Shown: one piece after another, positions 10,264 through 20,365 of the stretch
Layout: every line of letters begins with the position of its first letter
Position numbering within the stretch: the stretch's first letter is position 1
DNA from: Scedosporium boydii
Lineage: Eukaryota; Ascomycota; Sordariomycetes; Microascales; Microascaceae
Length of the DNA stretch: 50,577 nucleotides
Direction of reading: 5' to 3'
NCBI GenBank assembly: GCA_002221725.1
Contig: NJFT01000269.1
Location: 1 to 50,577, forward strand
Notes under the pieces: generated by a model
Database searches by the model: none
What the model was told of the DNA's origin: nothing
Seen by the model: the letters and a program-made list of their open reading frames with translations, nothing else
Position numbers and translations under genes: made by a program

Positions 10264-12809
10264 GTGTTCTACCCCATTGAAGGGCTGGACATGTACGGAG
10301 TAACAGAGCGTTCATCTCCTGTGATTTCGCGTTGGTGTTTCTCGATCCAATCGTAAAATCGACCCCGAATGTTGAGCAAACTTAGACTTCACACACCCCA
10401 TATCTATATTTCGAACTAATCTACGAAGTATCCCGTTCGTTAATTTCCTCCTCGCTCTCTATGTAAGTCTACTCCGCAGGAATTGATTGTTGGATGGTGA
10501 TGACGGCGACTCGGCTCGCGAGTTTTGAGTTATAAGTCATGCCGTAAAATCCGAGGACATGGATCTGAGTGATTCGTATATGCACGAGACTTGGGGGTTT
10601 TCTTGACTAGAAAATCAATACTTCGACGTACAAATACTACGGTGTCGTCCCGTAACCGTATAGTAGAGAGTCACCTGTGCTGTCCACCGATCTGGGCGTC
10701 TCGCTTGTCCTCGCCGATTCCCACACAGGCTTCGACCACCGCTGGTACAGATACCTCCTGAAAACCGGACCCGACCATCCGCCAGTGTGGTGCTGGGTCA
10801 CCCCACGTTGGCGTGGGCCAAGCCCAGGCCAATCTAATGCGTAATCTCAGGCACATCAATCACACTTTTTCCAGCCATCCCAAGGGCTCTGATCAATGCA
10901 GGGAAACGAGTGGAGGCCAGCGGTTATTCTGGATGGTTGCAATATTGCATTTCCTCGTACTTCCTGCCATCTTACCCATGGCCTGCTGGATTGTGTAACT
11001 CGCGATCACAAATCCTACCGCTTGGTCGGTGGGTGCGGACTGTGGAGGGTGGAGAGCGGAGAACGGAGAACGTCGGTCGGTGGGAGATTAGATGGGATTG
11101 ATAACAGACCCCTGCTGCCCTTGTCCTGCAAGCCATCAGGATTTTCACAAAGTACTTCGTACCTCGGTATTGTTTCCATTTTCGACTTTCTCATCCGCAA
11201 AGTCCTGCGCTCCTTCGTCCCGCAAGTCGATCAACCAGCCTTCAACTCTTTGTCTTGGAACGCCACCTTCATGGGTGGCCCATCCCACACTTCGTATGAA
11301 GAGAATCCTACCTGGAGATAATCTCGCCTTTCACCCCGGCCACCCTGCGTTTGCCATGATTCACACTGCTTAACCGATGTGGAAGCTGTCGACTTGTTCC
11401 CTCCCAAATCTGGTCTAGCGTCTTCCTTCGAACAGAGGAACATCCTCTTGTACCCTCATTCGCCGATTTTCGGCAGCTTCAACGTTGCAGTGGAATTACT
11501 TCCGACCCTCCCAAGGCAAGAGCCTCGGTCGACAATATTTTCTCTTTTGTCAGTGGGGACATGCCCAGGCCAACCCATGTCCACTACGTCCATTTTTCAA
11601 CTGCGTTAGCCTCATATAGAAAATGACTTCATACATGTTCTTATACATCATCTCTAGTGTATGTTTAGGAATTGCACTTCACGCTACTGCCCGCTGCCGC
11701 CTGTGCTTTGTACGGGATCTTGATATTGATGCCATTGATAGTCGACGCTATCGTGTAGATTCGATTCCGTTCCGACTTATTTAGACAGGGCTGCATGCGG
11801 TGCGCTTTCCTCTCCAAGCCCCTGACCTGAATTAATTTGCACTCGCCCCTTTTATTGACATTGTCGCATCTATCCGGTTGGTTGTTCGGCCGGGGTTTCT
11901 CGATCCTGAGATTACGCGACGGGACGGTGCGCCTCCTCGGGCAACCAACTGCGGACATCATCTGCTATATCGCATCCTTGACAACTTGCCGGTTGGTCCG
12001 GGTCGGTCTTCGAGCGAACTCGGACTTGCGGACATACTCAGCGCTCTTGCTCATCTCCTGGTTTCGGGAATGAAGTATTACCAACGAAAAACTATGGATG
12101 TTGGTTTAGATTCGAGAGGGGGCGCTTCGTCTAAGATGGCGTCCTCCACTCCACGTTTGGGCATGGACAACCAACCTATGATCATAGGGTATACCGCTAA
12201 TCACAGGACTTATCTTCTTTCCTCATCAGCTGAGGCTCGGGCTAAGTATGGCCATCAGTGGACCTCGGCGTAATCTACGAGACACCTCTCTTTTTATGTT
12301 GATAGTTCCAGCTTTGGGCAGTCTATACTCCTCAGCTAATGTGACTGAAGGCAGAAGACATCACGTCCCGGTGTTTCTCTACGATACGTCAAACAAGTGG
12401 AAGAAGAACGTCCTACAATGTGACGAGGTCCTCTCCGCTTCCGTTCCTCCAATTGCCGGATGGGCCATTGTTCCAAGCCACATGAGCTGTCTTCTTGGTT
12501 TCTATTGGTGGATTATGTTCCATCCTTCGTGGTCAGCCCCCAACGGACGGCCCAGGAACGGATCACCAAAATACACATACATTGGCTTTGCAGGGAGTCG
12601 AGAGATAGCCGATGCCTTTACTCTCTCCACAACCCCAACCCGGCTGAAATTGACCCCATGCAAAGGAGACTTCAAGAAGGACATGCAAATTGATCTCTCT
12701 CTCAGATGAAATTGTTCCACTCTAGAGTATGTACTACGTTAGATGATATAGACGGGCTAACAGTGCACACTATTAAAAGTGGCGGAAACAATAACATGAT
12801 GTTTCAATC

Positions 12810-12830
12810 TTATCTGATCATCAGATAATC
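12810..12830. repeat. GATA-type palindrome, copy B
   Basis: TTATCTGAT-C-ATCAGATAA is a perfect inverted repeat of 9-bp arms around one base. It carries TTATCT and AGATAA, two outward-facing GATA-factor cores. It lies about 1.4 kb beyond the start of the minus-strand hypothetical gene's neighbourhood, so a target gene is not evident. Confidence 0.5.
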
Positions 12831-13125
12831 AAAGCGTTGCATCTGCTGAACGCCATAGAATGGCACCCTCCTCCCCCGAACAGAACACTCCATCGCGTAC
12901 TTCCTTGGCCAGCCCAACTCTGCGACCGGAAACCCGAATTCGACGTCTTCCTTTGTCTCCATTGCCTAGAGATACCAATCCTTCTCCGGGCCTACATCGC
13001 TTTCCATCGAACGAAAACGTACTATCGAGATCTCACTCTCGAAGTATAGACTCCTCTCTATCTCGGTATCTCACTAACCCACGGGTAGTCCTATATCCAG
13101 GCACTCTCACAATCCCATAAAGACC

Positions 13126-13959
13126 CTACTCAACGTCAACCCAGGAAGAGTTGGACACTGAGACTCCATCATGCATTGATGAAATCTCGCTCCAAGCCAT
13201 ACACAGCGCTGCCCATTCATCGTCGTCGCCCGAGAAGGACACGCCATCAAAGTCCCAGAAGTACGAGTCTTCCAGGCTGGGCCCTGACGAAGCCTTCCCC
13301 CGAGCCCCTTTCGTACGATACCGAAGTATGTATGGAGTTTCCGGCGCCGGGAGGCAATTCATCCCAATGTCCTCTCTCTCGTCATCGCCTCTCCGAATAA
13401 TCCCCCTGCGAATAAGATCTGCAACTTCGTTCCGGTCTGGGGTTCCGTCACATCCAGTGTGTCCTCCTGGCGATGCTCGTTTCGAAGAAAACGTCAACTC
13501 CACATCGTCTGCAAGACTATATCCTTCATTGATCGCCGGTTTAAACTGGGTTAGTGCCTTGGGGATCCTTTCTATCTTAGGTTCCTCGGGAGGTTCCTCG
13601 CTGCCTTCCCGTTCGCCGACTTGATTATTCTTCGCTGAGGAGATGCATTTGCCCTTGACTGGTAATGAAGGCTTCGACTTTTCCGCATCCTTCGAGTCCG
13701 AACGAGGATCGTCGTGCCCTAAGTGAAGTCGGCAATGCCACGAATCTGACGGATTGCAATACTCGCACGTTTGCGGGTCCTTTCCGGAGAATGAGCAGAA
13801 TCCACAGTAGTGATCCTGCGTCTTCACAGATTTCTTTTGCTCGGATGGATACTTAGGGGCAGTAGAATCGACGTGGGACATGGATCCTCCGCTCCTTTCT
13901 TGTCGGGATATCAGGGCTTTAGATCTCCCCTCCCCCTGGAGTGTTGGCGAAGTTGACAT
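13126..13959 (-). CDS. Hypothetical protein with a Cys/His cluster
   Basis: An open frame of 277 aa (ATG 13959; a second in-frame ATG at 13881 is possible). Around residues 50-85 it has a zinc-finger-like cluster: YCGFC, then TCEYC about ten residues on, then HCRLHLGH. The middle is charged and low in complexity (EEPPEEPK). The C-terminal part is acidic and Trp-rich (SYFWDFDG, DDDEWAALCMAWSE). The spacing suggests a cross-brace or treble-clef zinc site, but I do not recognise the family. Another frame (14207-13911) overlaps its start and may be an upstream exon, although no clean intron joins the two. The function is unknown; nuclear regulation would be a guess. Confidence 0.55.
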   Translation of the reverse strand: MSTSPTLQGEGRSKALISRQERSGGSMSHVDSTAPKYPSEQKKSVKTQDHYCGFCSFSGKDPQTCEYCNPSDSWHCRLHLGHDDPRSDSKDAEKSKPSLPVKGKCISSAKNNQVGEREGSEEPPEEPKIERIPKALTQFKPAINEGYSLADDVELTFSSKRASPGGHTGCDGTPDRNEVADLIRRGIIRRGDDEREDIGMNCLPAPETPYILRYRTKGARGKASSGPSLEDSYFWDFDGVSFSGDDDEWAALCMAWSEISSMHDGVSVSNSSWVDVE

Positions 13960-14207
13960 TTGCGCTCTTTCTGGTCTTCCCTACACTGGAAAGTAGAGCT
14001 TAAAGTTGTTGAACGAACCGAGTGATCAGCAAGAAATGAGTCACTTGACTGAAACGGACGGGAAGCGTCCTGTCGTGTAGCATGAAGGACGAATCCCTTT
14101 CCGCGGCCTGTCACCACCACTTCCTCCTCTAATAGTATGGTTCGGATGTTATCAAGGCTGTGTACGTATTCGGAGAGCACGAGACAGATGTCGCGTTCGA
14201 TTGACAT
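13911..14207 (-). CDS. Small frame overlapping the Cys/His gene; possible upstream exon
   Basis: A 98-codon frame starting at ATG 14207 with a plausible globular N-terminus (MSIERDICLVLSEYVHSLD). It overlaps the next gene in another frame. I tried to join them through a GTGACT donor and a TTTCCAG acceptor; that removes 61 bases but leads to an immediate TAG. It is therefore either a separate short gene, a first exon with a junction I cannot see, or chance. Low confidence. Confidence 0.25.
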   Translation of the reverse strand: MSIERDICLVLSEYVHSLDNIRTILLEEEVVVTGRGKGFVLHATRQDASRPFQSSDSFLADHSVRSTTLSSTFQCREDQKERKCQLRQHSRGRGDLKP

Positions 14208-14677
14208 CTAATAAGACTCTCAATAATAATAGAATGTTCGAGTTATGGGAAAGAAAATTCTGACCTTCGTAACCCAAAGGTCGAGTACTGGCACTACACA
14301 AAGCAGTCTCTCAGAACTGCTCAGAGATGACGCTCGCAACGATCCGGGTCGGAAGAGAGGCTCACACTATTAGAGTGGCCTTTAATAGTCGTATTAAATT
14401 TCATACACACGCTCACCTTCGCCTGGTCTTGTCTAGTCTAGTAAAGCGACATGCTGGTGGTGAATGCACATTGATACTTAAATGGAGGAATAGATACTAG
14501 CAGCCCCATACTAATTTGTATGGGATCCATTGTACCTAGACTAGTAGTGTCGGATTCATCGTGCTCCTCTCCCACTCCCACTCTTGGCCGTTGGCAATTT
14601 AGAATTATTTCACATCACGCTCTGCCAGTGTCTGTAAAGCTCTGTGAAGCCCTACGGTTATATCACCTTTGCAAACA
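14208..14677. promoter_or_regulatory. Divergent intergenic region
   Basis: This stretch separates the minus-strand hypothetical gene from the plus-strand reductase and presumably holds both promoters. It contains an ACTAGTAG stretch repeated in altered form (GATACTAGCAG, GACTAGTAGTG) near 14493-14550. No factor site can be named with confidence. Confidence 0.3.
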
Positions 14678-15229
14678 ATGCGTCCCATCCGCTACAACGT
14701 CGCCATTTCCCTTGATGGCTATATTGGCCCAGAAGACCACTCAACGACATGGATCACCGATGACCCATCCATTGATTTCGACGACCTCTATTCGCAGTTC
14801 GACACCTTCATCATGGGCCGCACAAGTTACGACGTCATGAAGGCTCAAGGGGACGCTAATCCTCTCCGCAATCAACCTAAGGGCAGGGTGCTCGTGGTTT
14901 CCCAGTCGGCGGATCCTGCAGCTTACCCTGAGGTGACCATCCTCGGTCGTGATTTCATTTCAAAGATTAAGGAGCTCAAGGAGCAGGACGGCAAGGATAT
15001 TTGGCTGTTTGGAGGCGGTCAGCTCCTTGGGGCCTGTCTCGATGCGGGGCTTGTGGACACGATCGAGGCAGCCGTCATGCCTATACTTTTGAGAGGAGGA
15101 ATCAAAATGGTATCTGATGCTCCGGCGAGAGATGGAATGGTCGCTACGAAACTTGAGCTTGTGAGTGTTCGGCAACTGGAGAAATCAGGGATACTTCTCA
15201 CGACATACAAGGTCAAATCCAACGAGTAG
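14678..15229 (+). CDS. Dihydrofolate-reductase-like / RibD C-terminal domain protein
   Basis: Single exon, 183 aa, from ATG 14678 in the context CAAACAATGCG. The fold signature is clear. The N-terminal strand RYNVAISLDGYIG matches the start of RibD_C/YyaP-type reductases. The central FIMGRTSYDVM and GRVLVVSQS match the nucleotide-binding part. IWLFGGGQLLGACLDAGLVD is the conserved GGG-containing motif, and a C-terminal strand follows (GILLTTYKVK). Members are NADPH-dependent reductases related to DHFR and the riboflavin enzyme RibD/Rib7; many, such as bacterial YwjB and YyaP, have no known substrate. Length and the lack of a deaminase domain favour an uncharacterised stand-alone member over true DHFR or Rib7. 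It converges on a coding relic 160 bp downstream. Confidence 0.85.
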   Translation: MRPIRYNVAISLDGYIGPEDHSTTWITDDPSIDFDDLYSQFDTFIMGRTSYDVMKAQGDANPLRNQPKGRVLVVSQSADPAAYPEVTILGRDFISKIKELKEQDGKDIWLFGGGQLLGACLDAGLVDTIEAAVMPILLRGGIKMVSDAPARDGMVATKLELVSVRQLEKSGILLTTYKVKSNE

Positions 15230-15389
15230 CTAGGGATTGAGGAATATGGAGTCTAATTTAAGTTTAAGAGGCGATCTGGTTGCGTCGGTGACGAGTTTTT
15301 AAGGTGATACTGAAATAGTAGGGCATACGCCCGGTCCGGCTGCTCTTAATTCTACCTCAAGGCAAGCTGTTATAAGGGGACCTGTCTTT

Positions 15390-15986
15390 CTAAGAAGCAT
15401 GGATGCTTCCATCTAACCAACTGCCCAGCGTAAGTGCCACAAGACGGCCCAATTCCCTTGTCACATCCGAGGCCGCCGCCCTCTTACTCAAGTCGTCGAG
15501 CACCTTCTCTATGTAGGCGCCGGCTACGGAAAGGTGAAGGGTTTGGGCAATAGCGTTATGAAGCTCCATCAACCAGGTCTAAAACCGTATTGACTCTTGA
15601 ACGTTTGTGTCCGACACCACGCAATAGGAGTGCTAGGTTTTGCAGCTCGCCTTCAAGGACGTCCTTGACCACCCCATCAAGTAGGTTAAAGCAGGAAGCA
15701 CAGAGGCAGCTTCAGGCTGTGCAGAGGCACTTCTTAAGGGAGGTTCTCGATCATAAGAGTTGACTATTATATTGGGCTGTTGTGATTATAAAAACCTGTT
15801 CAACGACGATGTTAAGCTCCATGAACTCCTCCATGATCGATTTTCTCTTCACAAACTCCGCTAAATAACCTAGGCTAAAACAACGCTTTCAATCCCGTAA
15901 ACCTCCCAAATAATTAATTCAAGAGCGTCAACTAGTTCCTTCCTCCAGTTTGAGGCCACAGGCGCTCGTTCTGTTTCAGGGCAGCT
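15390..15986 (-). pseudogene. Degenerate coding relic, family not recognised
   Basis: Four protein-like segments lie head to tail on the minus strand: 15986-15873 (with NWRKELVDALELIIWEVYG), 15873-15754 (AEFVKRKSIMEEFMELNIVV), 15711-15559 (VVKDVLEGELQNLALLLRG) and 15572-15390 (ELHNAIAQTLHLSVAGAYIE). Segments 1-2 and 3-4 are joined only by frame changes at overlapping ends, and segments 2 and 3 share a frame but are split by TGA codons. The sequence is helix-rich with regular Leu spacing, unlike chance frames nearby. No splice signals explain the breaks, so a decayed gene is most likely. I do not recognise the family. Confidence 0.4.
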
Positions 15987-16071
15987 CTAGAGCGATAACC
16001 ACATAGCTCCAGCGTCTGTGTTACCACCATATGCCGTAAGCCGTAAGCGGCGACGCTTCTGACTCGGCCAC

Positions 16072-16296
16072 TCACGAAGCGCTGCTGTCGTCGGTTGTAC
16101 TAGTAGCATCAGTGCTAGTTAAAGCAACACTTGCAGCGCTCCAGTCCTCCTCGTCAAGCGAGGGCACACCGTCAAGACGCCTCAAGAACTCCTCATCCGA
16201 GATATCATCGTCATCATCATCGTCGTCCTTTTTGAGGGAATCACCAGGCAGCTTGTCACCTCCGCCCTCTGGGGTAAGCCCGTCGCCAGTAGCATT
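16072..16296 (-). other. In-frame acidic extension behind the Med18 stop
   Basis: Directly after the Med18 TAG (16299-16297) the same frame stays open for 74 codons to a TGA at 16074-16072. It encodes a coding-like sequence: NATGDG, then KKDDDDDDDDISDEEFLRRL, then DEEDW and a Ser/Thr-rich end. A 42-base intron could remove the stop in frame, but that is below the usual fungal minimum. It is either a former C-terminal tail cut by a CAG-to-TAG change, a read-through product, or 3' UTR that happens to look coding. Confidence 0.4.
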
Positions 16297-17238
16297 CTAA
16301 TCACTGGCACGGACAACCTGGGGCAAGGGAGCCGGCACGCTTTGGACCTCCAGCGGAACACGCGAGTCGTAATACCCCCGGTCAACGACTTCAAATAGGA
16401 AAATACCCTCAAGCTCCTTCTTGATGCCGATGAGCTGTTCTTGGGCCTTTCGCACCTCGTCGGGTTTGTTGTCTTGGATGACATGCAGCTTTACCTGCAG
16501 CATCCAGTGATGTGTGTCATCGACATTGATGAGACTGTCCCACGGAGGCAGGGGATTCGCGGGATGGATGGCCGGGGGGTGCTGGTTTAGAGGTTGGGTG
16601 TATGAGTAAGAGTGGAGAGAAAATTCTACCTCGTCGCGGAAGAACTGGTAGCTGTGCTCGATTTGATCGGACACGAGGCTGGATACAATCAGCAAATTTG
16701 TTATCCAGGAAGAGCAGCCAATCTCCAGAGAATCCATGCTTCTCGCATTTCAGGTTAGAAAAGAATCAGGATGAAGGAACCCCTACCGATATTGTTTCCC
16801 CATCAATACGTTATAAAGATTCTTCTGTCCCCAAATCTCGATCTTCTTCCTCTGCGTGATCAATCCTTTCTCCTGCGACGCCACTACCGCAGGCGGTTCC
16901 GGAAAGTCCGTCCATCTCAGGATCCCAGGCGCGGCGTTGAAGTCCACCATGTTCCCACTCCCAAAATCCCCCCTGGATACCTCGTACCGCACCTGCATAT
17001 GGTACGACTGCCGGCTCAGGGCCTGGTCCAACTCCTTCCATAACGCGGGGATGTCCTTCTGTTGTTGAGTGGGGGTGGGCGATGGGTTGGACATGCCGCT
17101 TGGGCGACCAGGGCCGCGGAAGAAGTGTACATGGTGGATGCTTTCCCAGGGCTCTTGGGCGCAGAGTCCGGAGAGGACATTACAGGCTCGTGTGACGTCC
17201 TTTTCTGCGACGATTGCGAGGAGGGAGAGCTCATACAT
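16297..17238 (-). CDS. MED18: Mediator of RNA polymerase II transcription subunit 18
   Basis: Two exons, 17238-16787 and 16738-16297, with donor CG|GTAGGG and acceptor GAGAAG|C (297 aa). Med18 hallmarks are the N-terminal MYELSLLAIV, the segment CAQEPWESIHHVHFFRGPGRPSG, LWKELDQALSRQSYHMQVRYEV, LRWTDFPEPP and a C-terminal half with YQFFRDEVEFSL and LHVIQDNKPDEVRKAQEQL. Med18 (yeast Srb5) sits in the Mediator head module with Med20 and Med8 and helps initiation and termination by RNA polymerase II in the nucleus. The length fits fungal Med18, which usually ends soon after a short LPQ-type motif; here LPQVVRASD precedes TAG. The coding-like acidic frame beyond the stop is listed separately. It lies downstream of the PNKP gene on the opposite reading side, separated by about 660 bp. 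Confidence 0.9.
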
Positions 17239-17900
17239 CCTGTCCGGTGCAAAAGAAACCTGGCGCGTTCATGGAATGCCTCTGCGGGTGGGTAGGTAAA
17301 AAAAAAAAGAGAGCGAGGATAATAATACCAAAATGAGCGGTTCGTAGTGGAGTTCCTGATATGGAAAGAAGCAGGGTGTAGCAGAGTTTCCTGACTGAAG
17401 GTCCGAATATCCTGAGCTCTGCTCTCGCTTGGCTTGCGGACTTGGAGAGAAGAAGTGTGCAAAGCTCCGATGAAGCTTCAGGAAGGTACATTGCAGTGTA
17501 CCAAACAGTGCTAGGTGGGGAAGCACTGAAAAGCGGATACCGTCACGTGCAGCTCAGGGGGAACCCAGTAAATTTGGACCGCCCTGAATCTCTAAATTTA
17601 GCTACCACTGATGCCACCATGGATTCTCGACGCAAGTTTAAATCGACTCGGGAGCAATTGCACAGGAGTGCTGGTTTATTTGACCCTGCCATTTTTTCAG
17701 GGTTCCGGTTCAGGCTCCCATGTCTGTCGGAAATTCTAGGCCTCAATTCTACATCGTCCGCCGTTACCTCCCGTCGCTAAGCGAGAAGACCAAAGCACGC
17801 ATCAAGTCAAGTCTTAACAGAAAGGGTGGCTTTTGGTCCATAGATTCGTGATAACGTATAAATCCCCCGTTCTAATGAGTTCCAAATCCAATAACCAAAG
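17239..17900. other. Intergenic region between PNKP and Med18
   Basis: Both flanking genes are on the minus strand, so this 660-bp stretch holds the PNKP 3' end and the Med18 promoter. There is an A-tract at 17297-17306 (a T-tract on the coding strand). Short frames here lack domain signals. Nothing else is seen. Confidence 0.4.
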
Positions 17901-19643
17901 CTACAACCAATACCTAGCCCAAATTTCATGCTCATCCTTCGTCCCACGAAAGCGAAATTCAACCTCGACGATATCTTCGAACCCTTCCTTCTCCTGGGGC
18001 TGTTTGAATCTAGACATGAATGAGTTGAAAGCTAGCTTGGGTAACGCCTCACGCCTTTCGGGATTCATCTAAAGGGGGTCAGCATAAGAACTTGAGATGC
18101 CAGGCGGGCTGGAAGCTAACCGATTTATTCATCGCCCTCACGGCGTCATTGTGTTCGCAGACATGCGGCGGTGTCTTGAACCAGACGCATCGTACGGGCA
18201 CCTTGAACTTCTTTGCTAGTCCCACCCACACAGCTCTTGTATCGGGGTCGGGATTCGTGTTATCTAGGAGAAAATGTCAGGAACGTAAGTCGAGAGCCTG
18301 GAGATGATACCCATACCTATCACTACCGAATCACCCTCCCCAAGTAGATTCTGAGCGGCCTGGACACACTTGTCACGCCTAAACCATGTTGTCAGCACCC
18401 AGATCGCGACGGGAACTTGTGGCCAGGCAACTCTTACGTTTTCAGCGTGTCCTGGTTGACCCTCCCATAACCCAGCGGTTCCAAGTACCGCTGATAGAAT
18501 GTGCTCTTCCCCGCGCCGGGTGGTCCACAGAACACGACGAGATCCTGCTTGTTCTTCTTCTCAAACATAGGCATGTCCTCCGCTGCCTCTTCTGGAAATG
18601 GAAAATGGGCCAGGTCAAATTCTCGGTGGAAATCTCTCGGCTGGAGCCCTAGGAAGAATTCCTCTGGCGTGAGGAACGGAAGACCGACGTTGTGAGCAAA
18701 GTTGCGATCGCTGCAACTGAAATCCTTGACCGTCGCTAGGATCTTATCACCGCCTTTGAGGTCCGCGATCCTCCCGCCGGCATCTCCCACGAAGAAGCTG
18801 TGCTCGAGATCAATATCTTGGGGAGTGAGATCATAATCATCGCACATTTCGGTCCACATCCCCGTTCGAGGCTTTCTATACAGGTCCTTGCCAGTAGCTG
18901 CGTAAACGGTCGTGGGAATATCCAAATGGCTAAGCACTGCGCTACATTTTTGCTTGAACGCGGTTACTCGTGTCGTAGAATGAGATTTGGGGGCTTTAGA
19001 TTTGGGGTCATGGTGTAGTTTTAGCCCGCCCTGGTTCGAAAGTATGATGACACGGTAACTATAAGCGGGTATTAGAGGGGTGATACCAGTGTCTTGTCTG
19101 TTGGAGAGCCTACCCATCGTCTTCGTAAAGCGCCTTAAGCTTGGCTGGTACTGTATTATGCCACCACTTCCAATCCGTCGCGCTATCCGCATGTTTCTTG
19201 CCTGACGCGGGGACAATTAACGTGGAATCCTACTCGCGCCCCGTTAGTCAAGATCATGGGCCAAGCCGTGGAGCATGGCGCAACACACAAGATCAAAGGC
19301 TGCTATCTTCCTCCTCTTAGGGAGCGGCTCCGACTCCTTTCTATCCGGTTGGTATCGGCCAACAAGAAGTGTTGCAAGAGTATCGTCGTCCGGCGCTCGC
19401 TCGGTCCAGATCGTCTTGTCTTTCGGTTTCTGGGAGGTGGGTGTGAAAAAGTTCGCGACCGCAGATTCTAGAAAGCGGGTCTAGGCATCAGCCACTCCGT
19501 ATCCAATTTATAGCAGACAAGCTTCAGAAAATTGAAGGTAACATACTGGTTGTCCCACTCTGTAGTCTCCGCTTCAAGGGCGGCGGGGAGATGGGCGCAT
19601 CTGGACCTCGCTTCGATGTGTTCGATGGGCCGGCCGATGACAT
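17901..19643 (-). CDS. pnk1: Polynucleotide kinase 3'-phosphatase (DNA end repair)
   Basis: Seven exons: 19643-19547, 19467-19289, 19229-19114, 19058-18438, 18378-18317, 18263-18121 and 18068-17901 (461 aa). The 3'-phosphatase (HAD) half comes first. Motif I FDLDSTLI is rebuilt across the exon 2-3 junction; VIILSNQGGL and KPRTGMW follow, then FFVGDAGGR and DRNFAHNVGLPF. The 5'-kinase half has the P-loop FCGPPGAGKSTF, then VNQDTLKTRDKC, VVIDNTNPD and VRCVWFKTP. PNKP restores 3'-OH and 5'-phosphate ends during single-strand break repair in the nucleus. There is no FHA domain, as in other fungal Pnk1 proteins. The N-terminus is basic (PPLKRR), then has KSAVANFF, which resembles a PCNA-interacting box, followed by TP. 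It is intact, with all frames consistent over the seven exons. Confidence 0.93.
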
Positions 19644-20365
19644 GGTTCTCGGGAGCAGCGCACGGCTACCTAGTCGGATGCTCAATGTATAAACGGCGAA
19701 GAGGCGCGAGCCGCCCAGGCAACTCATTCGTATCCAGGGAAAGGTGGCAGTCGGGGTCAAGTCAGGGTCCGGACGTGTTCAAGTCGTGCAGTGGGGAGCT
19801 GCTAAAGTTCAAGGCGGGCACGACAATGACAGGAGATCACGTGATCCAATCCGGATGATCAACAGGCTCTCTTGAGGGGCCAAAACATCAAACTGATTGA
19901 TTCATTGGAACTCACAACTGCATCGGATTAAACATTCTGTGTTCCTCTTTTCCGCACGGGACCTCAAAGGAAAGTTTGAGGGCAATTTCTTCTTCTCGAT
20001 ATATTTATGGCGCAAGACAACAAGAAGTCATGTTTTCGAGTCTAAATGACAAACAGCAATTTTATTCTTCGAGACCACGGCTAGTCCATGTCTCCGGAAT
20101 CATGATTTGAGATCTAAAGGAGTGGTATCATTTCTTCGTACAAAGAGAGTTTTAAGGACAAATACAGCTAATGAAACAGGAGGTATGACATTTCTCCAAG
20201 ATATATGTGTGTAAATTTTCTTTTCGCAAGACTCTTCTGCTCCTCCCCAGTATGCAAGCCATTTCAAATGGACAAATCGGACCAAAAAAGGAAATCGAAC
20301 CAAGACCAAGTCTTCTTTAGGAGAGGAAAGACCCGAAAGGCGCCGGAATGCAGTGGTGGGTAGAT
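19644..20365. other. Intergenic region
   Basis: PNKP promoter side and the 3' flank of the gEgh16-like gene. Nothing coding is supported; one 69-codon frame at 20100-20309 (-) lacks any signature. TATATTTATGG near 19998 and AGATATATGTG near 20200 are AT-rich patches only. Confidence 0.4.

Larger units (their letters stand above)
8516..13125. other. Long gene-poor region rich in short palindromes
   Basis: About 4.6 kb with no supported gene. Short frames (for example 11878-12273 and 12248-12709 on +) lack recognisable domains. The region holds five of the sixteen exact TACTTCGTA/TACGAAGTA copies (8985, 10122, 10210, 10422, 11153), an imperfect inverted repeat at 9645-9694, nested palindromes at 10230-10263, and two near-identical GATA-type palindromes at 9131 and 12810. 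The CFEM promoter lies at its left edge; a TATATCTGG-like site on the minus strand is near 8680-8690. Confidence 0.5.

Noticed and set aside
12248..12709. A 153-codon plus-strand frame with a hydrophobic start
   Set aside because: No domain, no family resemblance and no splice or codon signal above its surroundings; kept as unsupported.
16298..16360. Intron that would skip the Med18 stop
   Set aside because: The only in-frame option is 42 bases with a weak GTGCCA donor, shorter than usual fungal introns, and a 49-base option shifts the frame.
20270..20310. A TpsiC-like GGTTCGATTTCC on the minus strand
   Set aside because: The flanking bases do not pair as a T-stem and no cloverleaf forms.
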